Source: Crocinitomicaceae bacterium
GTDB taxonomy: Bacteria; Bacteroidota; Bacteroidia; Flavobacteriales_D; Crocinitomicaceae
DNA: 64,000 nucleotides
Assembly (NCBI GenBank): GCA_029252405.1
Contig: JAQXBM010000074.1
Span: 62,001 to 126,000, forward strand
Direction: 5' to 3'
The notes under the pieces were generated by a model. That model searched no databases, had not been told where the DNA came from, and saw only the letters and a program-made list of their open reading frames with translations. Positions 55,143 through 63,509 of the stretch are shown one piece after another; position 1 is the stretch's first letter; every line of letters starts with the position of its first letter. A program made the position numbers and the translations under genes.

Positions 55143-55973
55143 TTAAACGGACATAAACGAGTAGTTCGAGTTAATCACTGATAACTCAGCTGCATTAACC
55201 GTCAAAACAGGAATTTGCTGTTCGTTCTCAATCATCATTTGAATGAAGGAATTTGGTGATGGAAGAATTCCTTCTTTGTAGTATGCTGCAGCAATGATAT
55301 CTGCATCAACTGATTGAGCATACTTCAACAATTCCGTCTCGTACGAGCCATTCACATCCATGTTCACTATTTCGTGATCTACAGCTGCATCCGTGAAGTG
55401 ACGTCTTATCACAAGCATATTCGATTGCGTTTTGTGCTCCAGCCATTCATCAGAATCGTGGTAACCAACAAGGTGAATTTTCGCGTTGAATTTCTTTGCA
55501 ATTGAGCTCGCGAAAGAAGCAATTTGTATTGATTCCTTGGCAAAACTATAAGGCATCACAATCGTATTGATCTTCTCAACCTTTTTCTTCCCCTGTGTAA
55601 TCAGAAAGGGACTGCTTGCATTGCTAATCATTTTTACTGCGTGGCTTCCAAAGAACTTTTGCATTCCTCTAGCTCCGTGAGTTCCCATTACAATGAGGGA
55701 AGCTTTCAAAATATCTCCAGCCAAACCAACTCCTTCGTATAAATCACCAACAATCACTTTTGTCGTTACGCGGCCCTTGTCTGCATCGTCCATGTTCGAA
55801 ACGATTTCATTAAATCGTTTACGTGCTTCTATTTTTTCAGATGCTTTTGAGCTTACATGCAGTAAATAAGTAGAACCATCATTCGCCTCTGCCAAATCGA
55901 GTGCTAAACGCGTTGCGCTTTCTGAAACTGTTGAAAAATCGTGAGGAACGAGATAAATGGGATGTTTGAACAT
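55143..55973 (-). CDS. Universal stress protein with two UspA domains
   Basis: A 276-residue cytosolic protein with two UspA-type domains (about 1-130 and 145-276). The first starts HPIYLVPHDFSTVSESATRLALD and has the ATP-binding-type motif VIVGDLYEG then LIVMGTHGARGMQKFFGSHAVKMI (G-x2-G-x9-G pattern visible). The second is more diverged (INTIVMPYSFAKESIQIASF, DIIAAAYYKEG), without a clear G-rich loop. The tandem arrangement is common in Bacteroidota. Function: stress tolerance, details unknown. Alone; upstream a likely TAACTTTA -7 box. Confidence 0.9.
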   Translation of the reverse strand: MFKHPIYLVPHDFSTVSESATRLALDLAEANDGSTYLLHVSSKASEKIEARKRFNEIVSNMDDADKGRVTTKVIVGDLYEGVGLAGDILKASLIVMGTHGARGMQKFFGSHAVKMISNASSPFLITQGKKKVEKINTIVMPYSFAKESIQIASFASSIAKKFNAKIHLVGYHDSDEWLEHKTQSNMLVIRRHFTDAAVDHEIVNMDVNGSYETELLKYAQSVDADIIAAAYYKEGILPSPNSFIQMMIENEQQIPVLTVNAAELSVINSNYSFMSV

Positions 55974-56080
55974 AGTTTGTTTTTTTTAGCGCTTTAAAGT
56001 TAGCAATTTATCATTCAGTTCTTCTTTGATTTTGGGATAATTGTGATGCTTTGTCTATATTTAGATAAACACAATTTTCA

Positions 56081-56563
56081 TTGATGAAAAAAATACTACT
56101 AGGACTTGTGCTGTTTTCAAGTTCAATATCAATCGCACAATCGATTTCTCCCGATGTAACAGCCACAGCAGGCGCACATTTCGCAATTCCTTCGATGCAA
56201 ATTAGTTGGACGCTAGGTGAACCGATTACCCAGACTTTATCGAATTCTTCCGCAACTCTCACGCAGGGATTTCAGCAAAGCAGTATCTCTGTCATTGGAA
56301 TTTCCGATTATGATTTCACTTACACAGTTGAAGCATTTCCGAATCCAACCATCGACGTGGTAAACATTGTGCTTTCTGAGAACGTCTCAGAAGGAAAGTT
56401 GACGATTGTTGGTCCTTCGGGAATAACAATTTTCACCAAAAACATTACAGAATCGGAATTTATGCTCGATTTCGCGCCTTATGCACAAGGAACGTATTTC
56501 TTAAACCTGAGCAATACCGAAGGAACATTACTCCATACTATTAGACTACAAAAACTCAATTAA
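56081..56563 (+). CDS. Small T9SS cargo protein (TLGEP type)
   Basis: A 160-residue exported protein. Signal peptide MKKILLGLVLFSSSISIAQ, a short beta domain with the recurring pattern ISWTLGEPITQTL then LTQGFQQSSI (about 38-70), and a type A sorting domain (VEAFPNPTIDVVNIVL, YAQGTYFLNLSNTEG, TIRLQKLN). Such short TLGEP-CTD proteins are found beside larger surface proteins in Bacteroidota. The next gene starts two bases later, so the two make one operon. Confidence 0.82.
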   Translation: MMKKILLGLVLFSSSISIAQSISPDVTATAGAHFAIPSMQISWTLGEPITQTLSNSSATLTQGFQQSSISVIGISDYDFTYTVEAFPNPTIDVVNIVLSENVSEGKLTIVGPSGITIFTKNITESEFMLDFAPYAQGTYFLNLSNTEGTLLHTIRLQKLN

Positions 56564-56564
56564 C

Positions 56565-57647
56565 ATGAAGAAGCTTTTATTCATTTGTTCAATTTTAATA
56601 ACATTGAACGCAACGGCTCAGTCCCCAGAAGGAATTAATTATCAGGCGGTTGTTCGCGATCCTGCTGGAGCAACAATTACGAATGCACCGGTTGGTTTAA
56701 AATTATCATTGCTCCAATCTTCCGCAACAGGAACGGTTGTTTACGAAGAATCGTTCGCACCATTTTCGAATGATTTCGGATTGGTAAATGTTGTTTTCGG
56801 TCAGGGAACTGTCATCAGTGGATCTTTCACGACTGTTGATTGGTCTGTAGGACCTTATTTCATCGAAGTCGCGGCGGATGTTACCGGTGGATCTAGTTAC
56901 TCGGTGCTTGGAACACAACAATTGATGAGCGTGCCTTACGCACTTTATGCAAAATCAGCTGAAAATGCGTTTAGCGGAGATTACAACGATTTGACAAATC
57001 AGCCAGTGCTTCCAACACTGACTTCTGAGCTTACGAATGACTCAGGATTTATTACGAGTCCAGACGATGCTGATGCGGATCCAACGAACGAATTGCAGGA
57101 CATCACGCTTTCAGGGAGCACGCTTACCATTACTGGCGGAAGTTCAGTAGATCTTTCAACAGTGAATCCTCCTTTGACGGAAGCTCAAGTAGACGCATAT
57201 GTTGCAAATAATGGTTATCTCACTACTGAAGTTGATGGAAGCAATACGAATGAGCTCCAGACTTTATCAATTTCAGGTAACTCGATTACCTTGAGTAATG
57301 GAGGTGGTACAGTTGCTGTTCCCGATCCTGTTCAGCTTAGTGCGGGAGGAAGAGTTGGCATGTGTGCGGGAAGCACAGCGTCGGGTGCCGGATGGACATC
57401 ATACAACTCCACAACGATTCAAATTAATGTTAGTACGGCAGGATGCGCATTTGCTTCCACACCTCAATACTTCACAAGCATTGGTGGACTTGGTTCTCAC
57501 TTTGAGTTGGTTGGAGCCTCAGCAATTTACAGCCCAAGTTCGAATGGATTCACAGTTTATTTAAAGAAAAATGACGGATCAACAGTTTCTCCAGCGGACG
57601 CAGTTTCTGGTGGTTGGTACCTCAATTGGCAGGGGATAGGGAACTAA
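56565..57647 (+). CDS. Secreted surface protein of the GINYQAVVRD family
   Basis: A 360-residue exported protein: signal peptide MKKLLFICSILITLNATAQ, the family-typical start SPEGINYQAVVRDPAG, a beta-sandwich domain (about 20-135; LGTQQLMSVPYALYAKSAEN at its end), a region with TSELTNDSGF and LTEAQVDAYVANNGYL motifs like those of phage-tail-fibre-type repeats, and a C-terminal domain (about 260-360) with two cysteines. No CTD is visible. Role unknown; probably a fibre-like surface protein. Its last 26 bases overlap the convergent SGNH gene. Confidence 0.78.
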   Translation: MKKLLFICSILITLNATAQSPEGINYQAVVRDPAGATITNAPVGLKLSLLQSSATGTVVYEESFAPFSNDFGLVNVVFGQGTVISGSFTTVDWSVGPYFIEVAADVTGGSSYSVLGTQQLMSVPYALYAKSAENAFSGDYNDLTNQPVLPTLTSELTNDSGFITSPDDADADPTNELQDITLSGSTLTITGGSSVDLSTVNPPLTEAQVDAYVANNGYLTTEVDGSNTNELQTLSISGNSITLSNGGGTVAVPDPVQLSAGGRVGMCAGSTASGAGWTSYNSTTIQINVSTAGCAFASTPQYFTSIGGLGSHFELVGASAIYSPSSNGFTVYLKKNDGSTVSPADAVSGGWYLNWQGIGN

Positions 57648-58647
57648 TAACCCACTCTGAAATAATAGGAAACAAAGCCTGCGCAAAATGAGCGTGGGCT
57701 TTTTCATTGGGGTGTGAATCGTAGGGAAGTTGATTGTGTTTCTTCTGTTTTAAATCGAGAGAGATATCAACTGATTGAATTCCTGATTTCTCCAATGAAC
57801 TGAGAAAGCTGCGTGTGGCTCTGTTTTTTGTGAGTCCTGTTACGATCAACTTGATTTCATGTTTGTCACAAAAGGACTTCATTTGAGAAAAAAGTGCCAA
57901 GCTGTTTTCCTCAAGGTTGATTTTCTCCGAACTGCGCTTGTCCTGAATGGATTGAAAATAATGGACGGCAGCAAAAGTTTCTCGACCAAGCCAATTCGAA
58001 TACATGTCATCAAATGCAACAGTCGTGAGTTTACCATTCTTCATGAATGGGAATTTACTCTTTGCGAGCTCTTTTGAAACTTCCTTGTTTGAGCGCTGAT
58101 AACCAAGAACTAGGCTATTTCTAAATGTCGGAGTTAGCGAATTACGTTCATGGTGGAAATCACAAAAATTGACTACCACCAACCCTGGTTTGTTCCCATT
58201 TTTCACTTCGCGTTTGAGTTGTAAGTAGGACTGAACATTGCCAAATCCTGGAACGCCGAAATTTTGTATATCAGCGAATCCTCCCAAGGTGTCTTGCAAT
58301 TGATACGGAAACGAAACCGAATCTTCCACGCCCATTCCATACGTAAACGAACAACCCATAATGAAGATGTTCGTCCACTGGATCTTCTGTCGGTATTTTC
58401 GAGTGATGCGCCTTCCGTCGACATGCGTAGCTGTGTATTTAGGCGCACCGTTGACGCTCACCTGGAACGTTCCTTCACCGAGCGAAAAACCAAGTTGATC
58501 CGATGCTTTAAGGCACATGCTCGGTTTGCTCGAAATCGAATATTCAGTTTGTCTATAGGGGCCGTAGCCAAGAATTCGCAGCGCGATTTCAAAGCAGATA
58601 GGCGTAATCAATGTTAGGAAAAGATAATATCGAAATCGTTTACTCAT
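57622..58647 (-). CDS. SGNH/GDSL-type hydrolase, membrane-anchored
   Basis: A 341-residue protein with an N-terminal TM or uncleaved signal (YYLFLTLITPICFEIALRIL). Block I IMGCSFTYGMGV contains the nucleophile Ser; block II NFGVPGFGN contains the Gly; block III-like VVVNFCDFHHERNSL; block V has Asp and His in YDSHPNEKAHAHFA. The set fits SGNH hydrolases such as those that act on acylated surface glycans, but substrate is unknown. A minus-strand TACATTCG box lies four bases before its ATG. It overlaps the convergent gene by 26 bases. Confidence 0.85.
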   Translation of the reverse strand: MSKRFRYYLFLTLITPICFEIALRILGYGPYRQTEYSISSKPSMCLKASDQLGFSLGEGTFQVSVNGAPKYTATHVDGRRITRKYRQKIQWTNIFIMGCSFTYGMGVEDSVSFPYQLQDTLGGFADIQNFGVPGFGNVQSYLQLKREVKNGNKPGLVVVNFCDFHHERNSLTPTFRNSLVLGYQRSNKEVSKELAKSKFPFMKNGKLTTVAFDDMYSNWLGRETFAAVHYFQSIQDKRSSEKINLEENSLALFSQMKSFCDKHEIKLIVTGLTKNRATRSFLSSLEKSGIQSVDISLDLKQKKHNQLPYDSHPNEKAHAHFAQALFPIISEWVISSLSPAN

Positions 58648-58651
58648 AGTA

Positions 58652-58659
58652 CGAATGTA
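58652..58659 (-). promoter_or_regulatory. -7-like box (TACATTCG) of the SGNH hydrolase gene
   Basis: Minus strand, ending four bases before the ATG; one mismatch to TAnnTTTG. No -33 TTG at normal spacing. Confidence 0.45.
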
Positions 58660-58727
58660 GAAGCACAGTAAGAAACCGAGGCTTCAATTCTCGGACAAAA
58701 TAACGATAAAATATTCAGAAGTACTTC

Positions 58728-59432
58728 CTACTTATTCAATCCTTTTGATACCAAATATGTACCAGATGAAATTCCCATGAGCGCGAAGACTTCAGCTTCA
58801 AAAACTGGGAGAGCTCCCAAATCGGCGCTAAAGAACGTCGATACATAGATCACGAGAAATGCGATCGTAAAAATCAATTGTTGCAAGCGTCCAAGTGATA
58901 GCTGTCCGCTGTCATCCGAAATTAAATCAATGAAGAATGACTTAGACACTTGGTGCATTTTTAACACTTTTGACGCCTGTGTAGGTGGAACCGTAGTCGT
59001 TCGTGGCGTCCCAGGGTCTGCGTTAGCAGCCTCAGCAATAGCCTCAGTATGCACTTGTGTCGTCGCCTTTTTTTGTTGAACAGCTACTTGAGCGTCCATG
59101 TGATCATTTTCGGACAATTCACCTGATTGGCTGCTACTAATAACATTCGATGTCACAGCAACGCCAGCGGGGATTCCTAGAAGTATGACGGCGGTGGTAT
59201 TCAGATCTATGGCATGCCCAGCACTATATCCCCAAAAAAGAATAAATATGGGACAAACAACGAGTGTCCAAATCCAAAGTTGAAAACGTCCTAAACTGAA
59301 CATTCTGTTTTTCATTTCGACATTCGGGATGCTTTCACGGAGGATATCCGTTTTCAATCCGAGGTAAAAAATAATTCCAAAAGTGATGACCGATAGGGAG
59401 ATCGAGATAATTTCGTAAGCAATAGGCTTCAT
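58728..59432 (-). CDS. Membrane protein with two SLGR-x-Q modules
   Basis: A 234-residue protein without a recognised family name. One N-terminal TM helix (about 5-24), then two similar modules of about 55 residues: residues 44-100 (FSLGRFQLWIWTLVVC, then LLGIPAGVAVTSNVIS) and about 178-234 (LSLGRLQQLIFTIAFL, then LMGISSGTYLVSKGL). Each has two TM helices. A hydrophilic Ala/Thr/Gln linker (about 105-175) joins them and should lie on one side of the membrane. Similar SLGR-Q segments occur in other bacterial membrane proteins. Function unknown. Confidence 0.75.
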   Translation of the reverse strand: MKPIAYEIISISLSVITFGIIFYLGLKTDILRESIPNVEMKNRMFSLGRFQLWIWTLVVCPIFILFWGYSAGHAIDLNTTAVILLGIPAGVAVTSNVISSSQSGELSENDHMDAQVAVQQKKATTQVHTEAIAEAANADPGTPRTTTVPPTQASKVLKMHQVSKSFFIDLISDDSGQLSLGRLQQLIFTIAFLVIYVSTFFSADLGALPVFEAEVFALMGISSGTYLVSKGLNK

Positions 59433-59551
59433 AATGATGTGGTTTTTCTGTTAGCGCAAACAAAATAACAAAAAAAACACACCTTCGTACGGAATCATTC
59501 GTTCGATTGAATCACTTCGTTAAAGGATTGAGAAGAAAATGAAACGGCGGA

Positions 59552-60208
59552 TTAGCTATTTCCCTTTTCGTAATCAGCGAGAAATTTTGCCAACCCACTG
59601 TCAGTCAGCGGATGGTTTGCCAACGCCTTTATTGCTTTCAATGGACATGTTGCAACATCTGACCCTAATTCAGCACAATGAATAATGTGCATTGGATGAC
59701 GCACGGACGCAGCTAAAATTTCAGTATCGAATGCATAGTTGTCATAAATTCCTCGAATCTGAGCAATCAAATCCAGTCCGTTTGAAGAAATATCGTCCAA
59801 ACGACCCAAAAATGGAGAAATGAATGTCGCCCCAGCTTTTGCTGCAATTAAGGCTTGCCCTGCTGAAAAGATCAGTGTACAATTTGTCTTAATTCCTTTT
59901 GATGAGAAATGCTTGATGGCCTTTATTCCTTCTAAAATCATCGGAACTTTTACCACGATATTTTTGTGAAGAGCAGCAAGCGCTTCACCTTCGCGTACAA
60001 TTCCTTCGAAATCAGTGGAAATTACTTCAGCACTAACAGGCCCGTCAACGATGTTGCAAATTGTCACGTAGTGATCGAGAATATTCTGAGCCCCCGTAAT
60101 CCCTTCTTTCGCCATTAACGATGGATTCGTTGTTACACCATCTAAGATTCCAAGATCATTTGCTTCTTTAATTTCAGCGAGATTCGCTGTATCGATAAAA
60201 AATTTCAT
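59552..60208 (-). CDS. Transaldolase/fructose-6-phosphate aldolase (MipB/TalC type)
   Basis: A 218-residue class I aldolase of the short transaldolase subfamily. Signatures: [32 protein letters not shown], the Schiff-base Lys in [39 protein letters not shown] and [10 protein letters not shown]. Members carry out either transaldolase chemistry of the pentose phosphate pathway or fructose-6-phosphate/dihydroxyacetone aldol reactions; sequence alone does not settle which. It lies downstream of the MFS gene by 84 bases in the same... reverse order (the MFS gene is upstream on this strand). Confidence 0.9.
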   Translation of the reverse strand: MKFFIDTANLAEIKEANDLGILDGVTTNPSLMAKEGITGAQNILDHYVTICNIVDGPVSAEVISTDFEGIVREGEALAALHKNIVVKVPMILEGIKAIKHFSSKGIKTNCTLIFSAGQALIAAKAGATFISPFLGRLDDISSNGLDLIAQIRGIYDNYAFDTEILAASVRHPMHIIHCAELGSDVATCPLKAIKALANHPLTDSGLAKFLADYEKGNS

Positions 60209-60291
60209 ACGGGCTTTTTCTTGTAAAAATACGTAAGAATGAGAGTGGAATGTACCTGAGAGTTCGGGTTTTATCCACTTGTTTTGAACAA

Positions 60292-61524
60292 CTAATTATC
60301 GAATGCTGCTTTCCCTAGTTTAAAGAAAGACTTCAACGCGAGCGAAAATGCAATCAGCGCTAGTAAGGCAATGAGATAGTATACTTTGAAACCGATAATT
60401 CCATAAAGTGTGGCCGCGAGAACAGGGAAAAGTGCCGTAGCGAGTGAGTTGATTGATTCGCTGACACCCAAAATTTCTCCTTGCTTTTCTGGATTCGCAT
60501 GGATCGTGATCAGCGCATTGAAAGTAGGGAAGGTCAAAGACAAGCCTAGATTTAGAATGTAATAAAATGCGATGAAAAGGTACAGGTTCGAAGTAAATGT
60601 AATTGCAACAAGACCAATTGTGCTTAAGCCCAAACCAATAAGAAGTGTTTCAAACTCTCCTAATCGCTTAATAAATTGTTTTGAAATGAATGCCTGATTG
60701 AAAGCTAAGAAAGCCCCTGCGACAAGCAAGAACAAACCGAGTTCGCCCTCGTCAAATTTGAATAGATCAATCAAGAATAGCGACATTGTAGCAATGTAAA
60801 ACGCCATCATTGATGAGAAAAACGCCTTCAGTACGAAAAGTGTTTTAATCGCTGGGTCTGGATCCAATTCTCGAACCCTCCGAACAATGAAAATGGTTTT
60901 CCAGAAAGATTGACGTTTGCGTGGAACTCGCTTCTCGACGGGATGTGATTCTTTCAGCCAGAAGATGATCGTGAGAAAGGTAATGAGCGATATAGACATG
61001 GAAAGCAATACCGTGCCCAAATAACCAATAGAGAAAGACGCTGAGTATCCTCCAAGTGCAGGTCCTACGATAAAGCCGAGTCCTGCAATACCTCCCAGGT
61101 ATCCAAAAATATAGGATTTCTCTTCTCGGGTTGTTACATCGGATACATACGCGTTCGTTGTCGATACGTTTCCTCCGGTGATACCATCTAAAATTCGAGA
61201 CAAACCAATTACGAGCAAGGGGAGTGCTAAACCGAAAATAGGGAAGTCAGGGAGGAGAAGTGCACATCCGAAAACGATCCAACTTAAGAGCGTTCCAGCT
61301 TGGGAAATGATGAGAATAGGCTTTCGTCCTCTCATATCGGATAAACTCCCGAGGATTGGCGCACCAATGAATTGAAAAGTTGAATATAAGGTAAGTAGTA
61401 ATCCGAAAACCCACTTCGGCGCACCGTAGTCATCCACAATGAAGGGGAGTACAGGCATCAGAATACTGAATCCCAGCACATTCACGAATGTTAACAAGTA
61501 AGCGGGAATCAGTTTTTTTGACAT
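60292..61524 (-). CDS. MFS transporter, TetA/DHA1-like drug or metabolite exporter
   Basis: Twelve-TM major facilitator of 410 residues. Motif A is seen as [13 protein letters not shown] (about 60), with GPALGGYSA (motif C-like of the antiporter group) near 155 and a second-half motif in the central loop. This is the TetA-like DHA1 layout, usually proton-driven efflux. Substrate unknown. Its promoter region carries a TACATTTG -7 box four bases before the ATG and a 12-base palindrome upstream, so it is probably repressed by a dimeric regulator not in view. Confidence 0.9.
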   Translation of the reverse strand: MSKKLIPAYLLTFVNVLGFSILMPVLPFIVDDYGAPKWVFGLLLTLYSTFQFIGAPILGSLSDMRGRKPILIISQAGTLLSWIVFGCALLLPDFPIFGLALPLLVIGLSRILDGITGGNVSTTNAYVSDVTTREEKSYIFGYLGGIAGLGFIVGPALGGYSASFSIGYLGTVLLSMSISLITFLTIIFWLKESHPVEKRVPRKRQSFWKTIFIVRRVRELDPDPAIKTLFVLKAFFSSMMAFYIATMSLFLIDLFKFDEGELGLFLLVAGAFLAFNQAFISKQFIKRLGEFETLLIGLGLSTIGLVAITFTSNLYLFIAFYYILNLGLSLTFPTFNALITIHANPEKQGEILGVSESINSLATALFPVLAATLYGIIGFKVYYLIALLALIAFSLALKSFFKLGKAAFDN

Positions 61525-61528
61525 CGGA

Positions 61529-61536
61529 CAAATGTA
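61529..61536 (-). promoter_or_regulatory. -7 box (TACATTTG) of the MFS gene
   Basis: Exact TAnnTTTG on the minus strand, ending four bases before the ATG at 61524. Confidence 0.6.
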
Positions 61537-61542
61537 GTGTAA

Positions 61543-61554
61543 TTACCTAGGTAA
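61543..61554. promoter_or_regulatory. Palindrome TTACCTAGGTAA between -7 and -33 of the MFS promoter
   Basis: Perfect 12-base palindrome six bases upstream of the -7 box. Position and symmetry fit a MarR- or TetR-type operator; no regulator gene is adjacent. Confidence 0.6.
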
Positions 61555-61693
61555 ATGAAACATTTCGAAAATTTAACCAAGAACGTTGTCTCATAATTAA
61601 GAATGAATCCAAATCACGTTTTTCGCAACAATATCTGGAAGGCCTAATCCTTTGATTGTCAATTATTCGTATTTTTAATTCAAACAATCTACT

Positions 61694-63349
61694 ATGAAGA
61701 ACAAATACCACATTCTACAAAAAATGAATTCTGCTGCCCTTAAGTTATCCTTGATTGCTGCAATTGGATTCTTTTCGGCATCTAACAGTTTCGCTCAAAC
61801 CTATGCAACGGTGCCATTTAACGATGGTTTTGAAACAGCATCACTCGGACCTTCTTGGACGGAAACAAGTACTCTTGCAACAGGCGGAAATACTGTAATT
61901 CAAACAGGTACCTTGACTTGGTCGACGCAAACTGCCTACTCCCATACGGGTAATTATTTTCTCGGAATGCATTATCCAACAGGAGGTTCGTACAACACAA
62001 ACCAAGTTAATCTGTACTTGAACTTGTCAGGGGAAAGTAACATTCGACTCAGCTTTTGGTGGGCAGAATGGAACGATGAATCGGAAGCTCAAGATGGCGT
62101 ATTCGTTTCGGACGATAACGGTTTAACATTCACGAAAGTGCTCGATCTACCTGGAGCAGCATACACGGATTTAGTGTACACGCATTTCGATATGAGTATC
62201 GACAGCATCAACGCGGTTCATGGATTGACAATGAGTTCTCAGTACATCGTCCGTTTTCAGCAATACGATAATTACTATTTTGCAGGAGGAAACGATGGCC
62301 ACCTTTACGATGATGTTTCAGTGTATCCAGTTTGTGGATCGAGTTCGTCAATTTCGGAGTCTGCATGTACTTCTTACACGACACCAAGTGGAGATGAAAC
62401 GTACACAGCCAGCGGGATTTACATGGATACTATTCCAAATGCCGTTGGTTGCGATAGCTTGATTACAATCGACCTAACGATAAATGCATCTTCGGCTTCC
62501 ATTGCTGAGCAATCTTGTGGGGCTTACACAGCACCAGATGGAATGACGTATTCTACAACAGGAATTTACACAGCAATTATTCCTAATTCACAAGGATGTG
62601 ATTCTACAATCACGATTGATTTACAAGTCAATCAACCCAGTTCGAATTCAATTACCGAAAGTGTTTGTGATACTTACACAGCGCCAGACGGAATGACCTA
62701 CACTGCTAGTGGGAACTACACGGCAATCATTCCAAATGGAGTAGGTTGCGATAGTACGATCACAATTGACTTAACAGTTAACACTGCCTCAACAACGAAC
62801 ATTACAGAGAACATTTGTTCAGGTTCGAGTTATACCGCTCCTGATGGTATGATTTACGACTCGACAGGAACCTACACCGCGCTCATTCAGAGTAGTGCTG
62901 GATGTGATAGCACAATCGTTATTGATCTATCAGTAAACACGGCGACAAGTTCAACGGTCTCGGAAACAGCTTTGGATAGTTATACTGTTCCAAGTGGAGA
63001 TGAAACGTATACCCAAAGCGGGACTTACATGGACACGATTCTTAATTCAAACGGTTGTGACAGCATTATTACAATCAACTTAACGGTCGAGTACACAGAT
63101 CTGGAAGAGTTGAACACTTCTAATATTTCAGTTTACCCGAATCCAACATCTGGAATGGTTCACCTCGAAGGAATCGACGAGTTGACAGGAGTTGCATCAA
63201 TTCAAATTTTCGATAGTCGCGGTCGTTTAGTTGCAACGCTGGATGAAGTTACTGAAACATTGAATTTGCATGGAGTAGAGTCGGGAACCTACCTGGTTAT
63301 GATCCATCACGAAAATGGAACGGAGAGAATTCCGGTAGTGAAGAAATAA
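61694..63349 (+). CDS. GCDS-repeat secreted protein with T9SS sorting domain
   Basis: A 551-residue cargo protein. Signal peptide (LKLSLIAAIGFFSASNSFAQ), a MAM/lectin-like domain (about 38-215: FNDGFETASLGPSWTE, WWAEWNDESEAQDGVFVSDD, DGHLYDDVSVYPVCG), five GCDS repeats (about 216-464), and a type A CTD (ISVYPNPTSGMVHLEG to ERIPVVKK). In the fifth repeat the first Cys is missing (ETALDSYTVPSG). Repeats 1 and 5 share SGDETYT while 2-4 share PDGM. Function unknown; adhesion or display is plausible. A terminator follows. Confidence 0.88.
   Translation: MKNKYHILQKMNSAALKLSLIAAIGFFSASNSFAQTYATVPFNDGFETASLGPSWTETSTLATGGNTVIQTGTLTWSTQTAYSHTGNYFLGMHYPTGGSYNTNQVNLYLNLSGESNIRLSFWWAEWNDESEAQDGVFVSDDNGLTFTKVLDLPGAAYTDLVYTHFDMSIDSINAVHGLTMSSQYIVRFQQYDNYYFAGGNDGHLYDDVSVYPVCGSSSSISESACTSYTTPSGDETYTASGIYMDTIPNAVGCDSLITIDLTINASSASIAEQSCGAYTAPDGMTYSTTGIYTAIIPNSQGCDSTITIDLQVNQPSSNSITESVCDTYTAPDGMTYTASGNYTAIIPNGVGCDSTITIDLTVNTASTTNITENICSGSSYTAPDGMIYDSTGTYTALIQSSAGCDSTIVIDLSVNTATSSTVSETALDSYTVPSGDETYTQSGTYMDTILNSNGCDSIITINLTVEYTDLEELNTSNISVYPNPTSGMVHLEGIDELTGVASIQIFDSRGRLVATLDEVTETLNLHGVESGTYLVMIHHENGTERIPVVKK
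62336..63085 (+). repeat. Five tandem GCDS protein repeats (about 150 bases each)
   Basis: Same repeat family as at 43048-43951: early Cys, YT-PDG/SGDE-x-YT, x-SG-x-Y, then GCDS and an ITIDL strand. The fifth copy has lost the early Cys. Confidence 0.8.
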
Positions 63350-63382
63350 TCTCTTATCTGAGAATAATATCACATAAGCATG

Positions 63383-63418
63383 AACACCGTTGAAATCAAA
63401 CTTCAGCGGTGTTTTTGT
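63383..63418 (+). terminator. Intrinsic terminator of the GCDS-repeat gene
   Basis: Arms AACACCGTTGAA (63383-63394) and TTCAGCGGTGTT (63402-63413), one mismatch, seven-base loop, then a T run. Confidence 0.88.
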
Positions 63419-63509
63419 TTCTTAGAGTTGTATATTTTTCAATGTAATTTGTTTTTTTTTGAGCGTCTATTGCCATATTATTTTGATCTTAGAATGAAAT
63501 AGCCACTCT

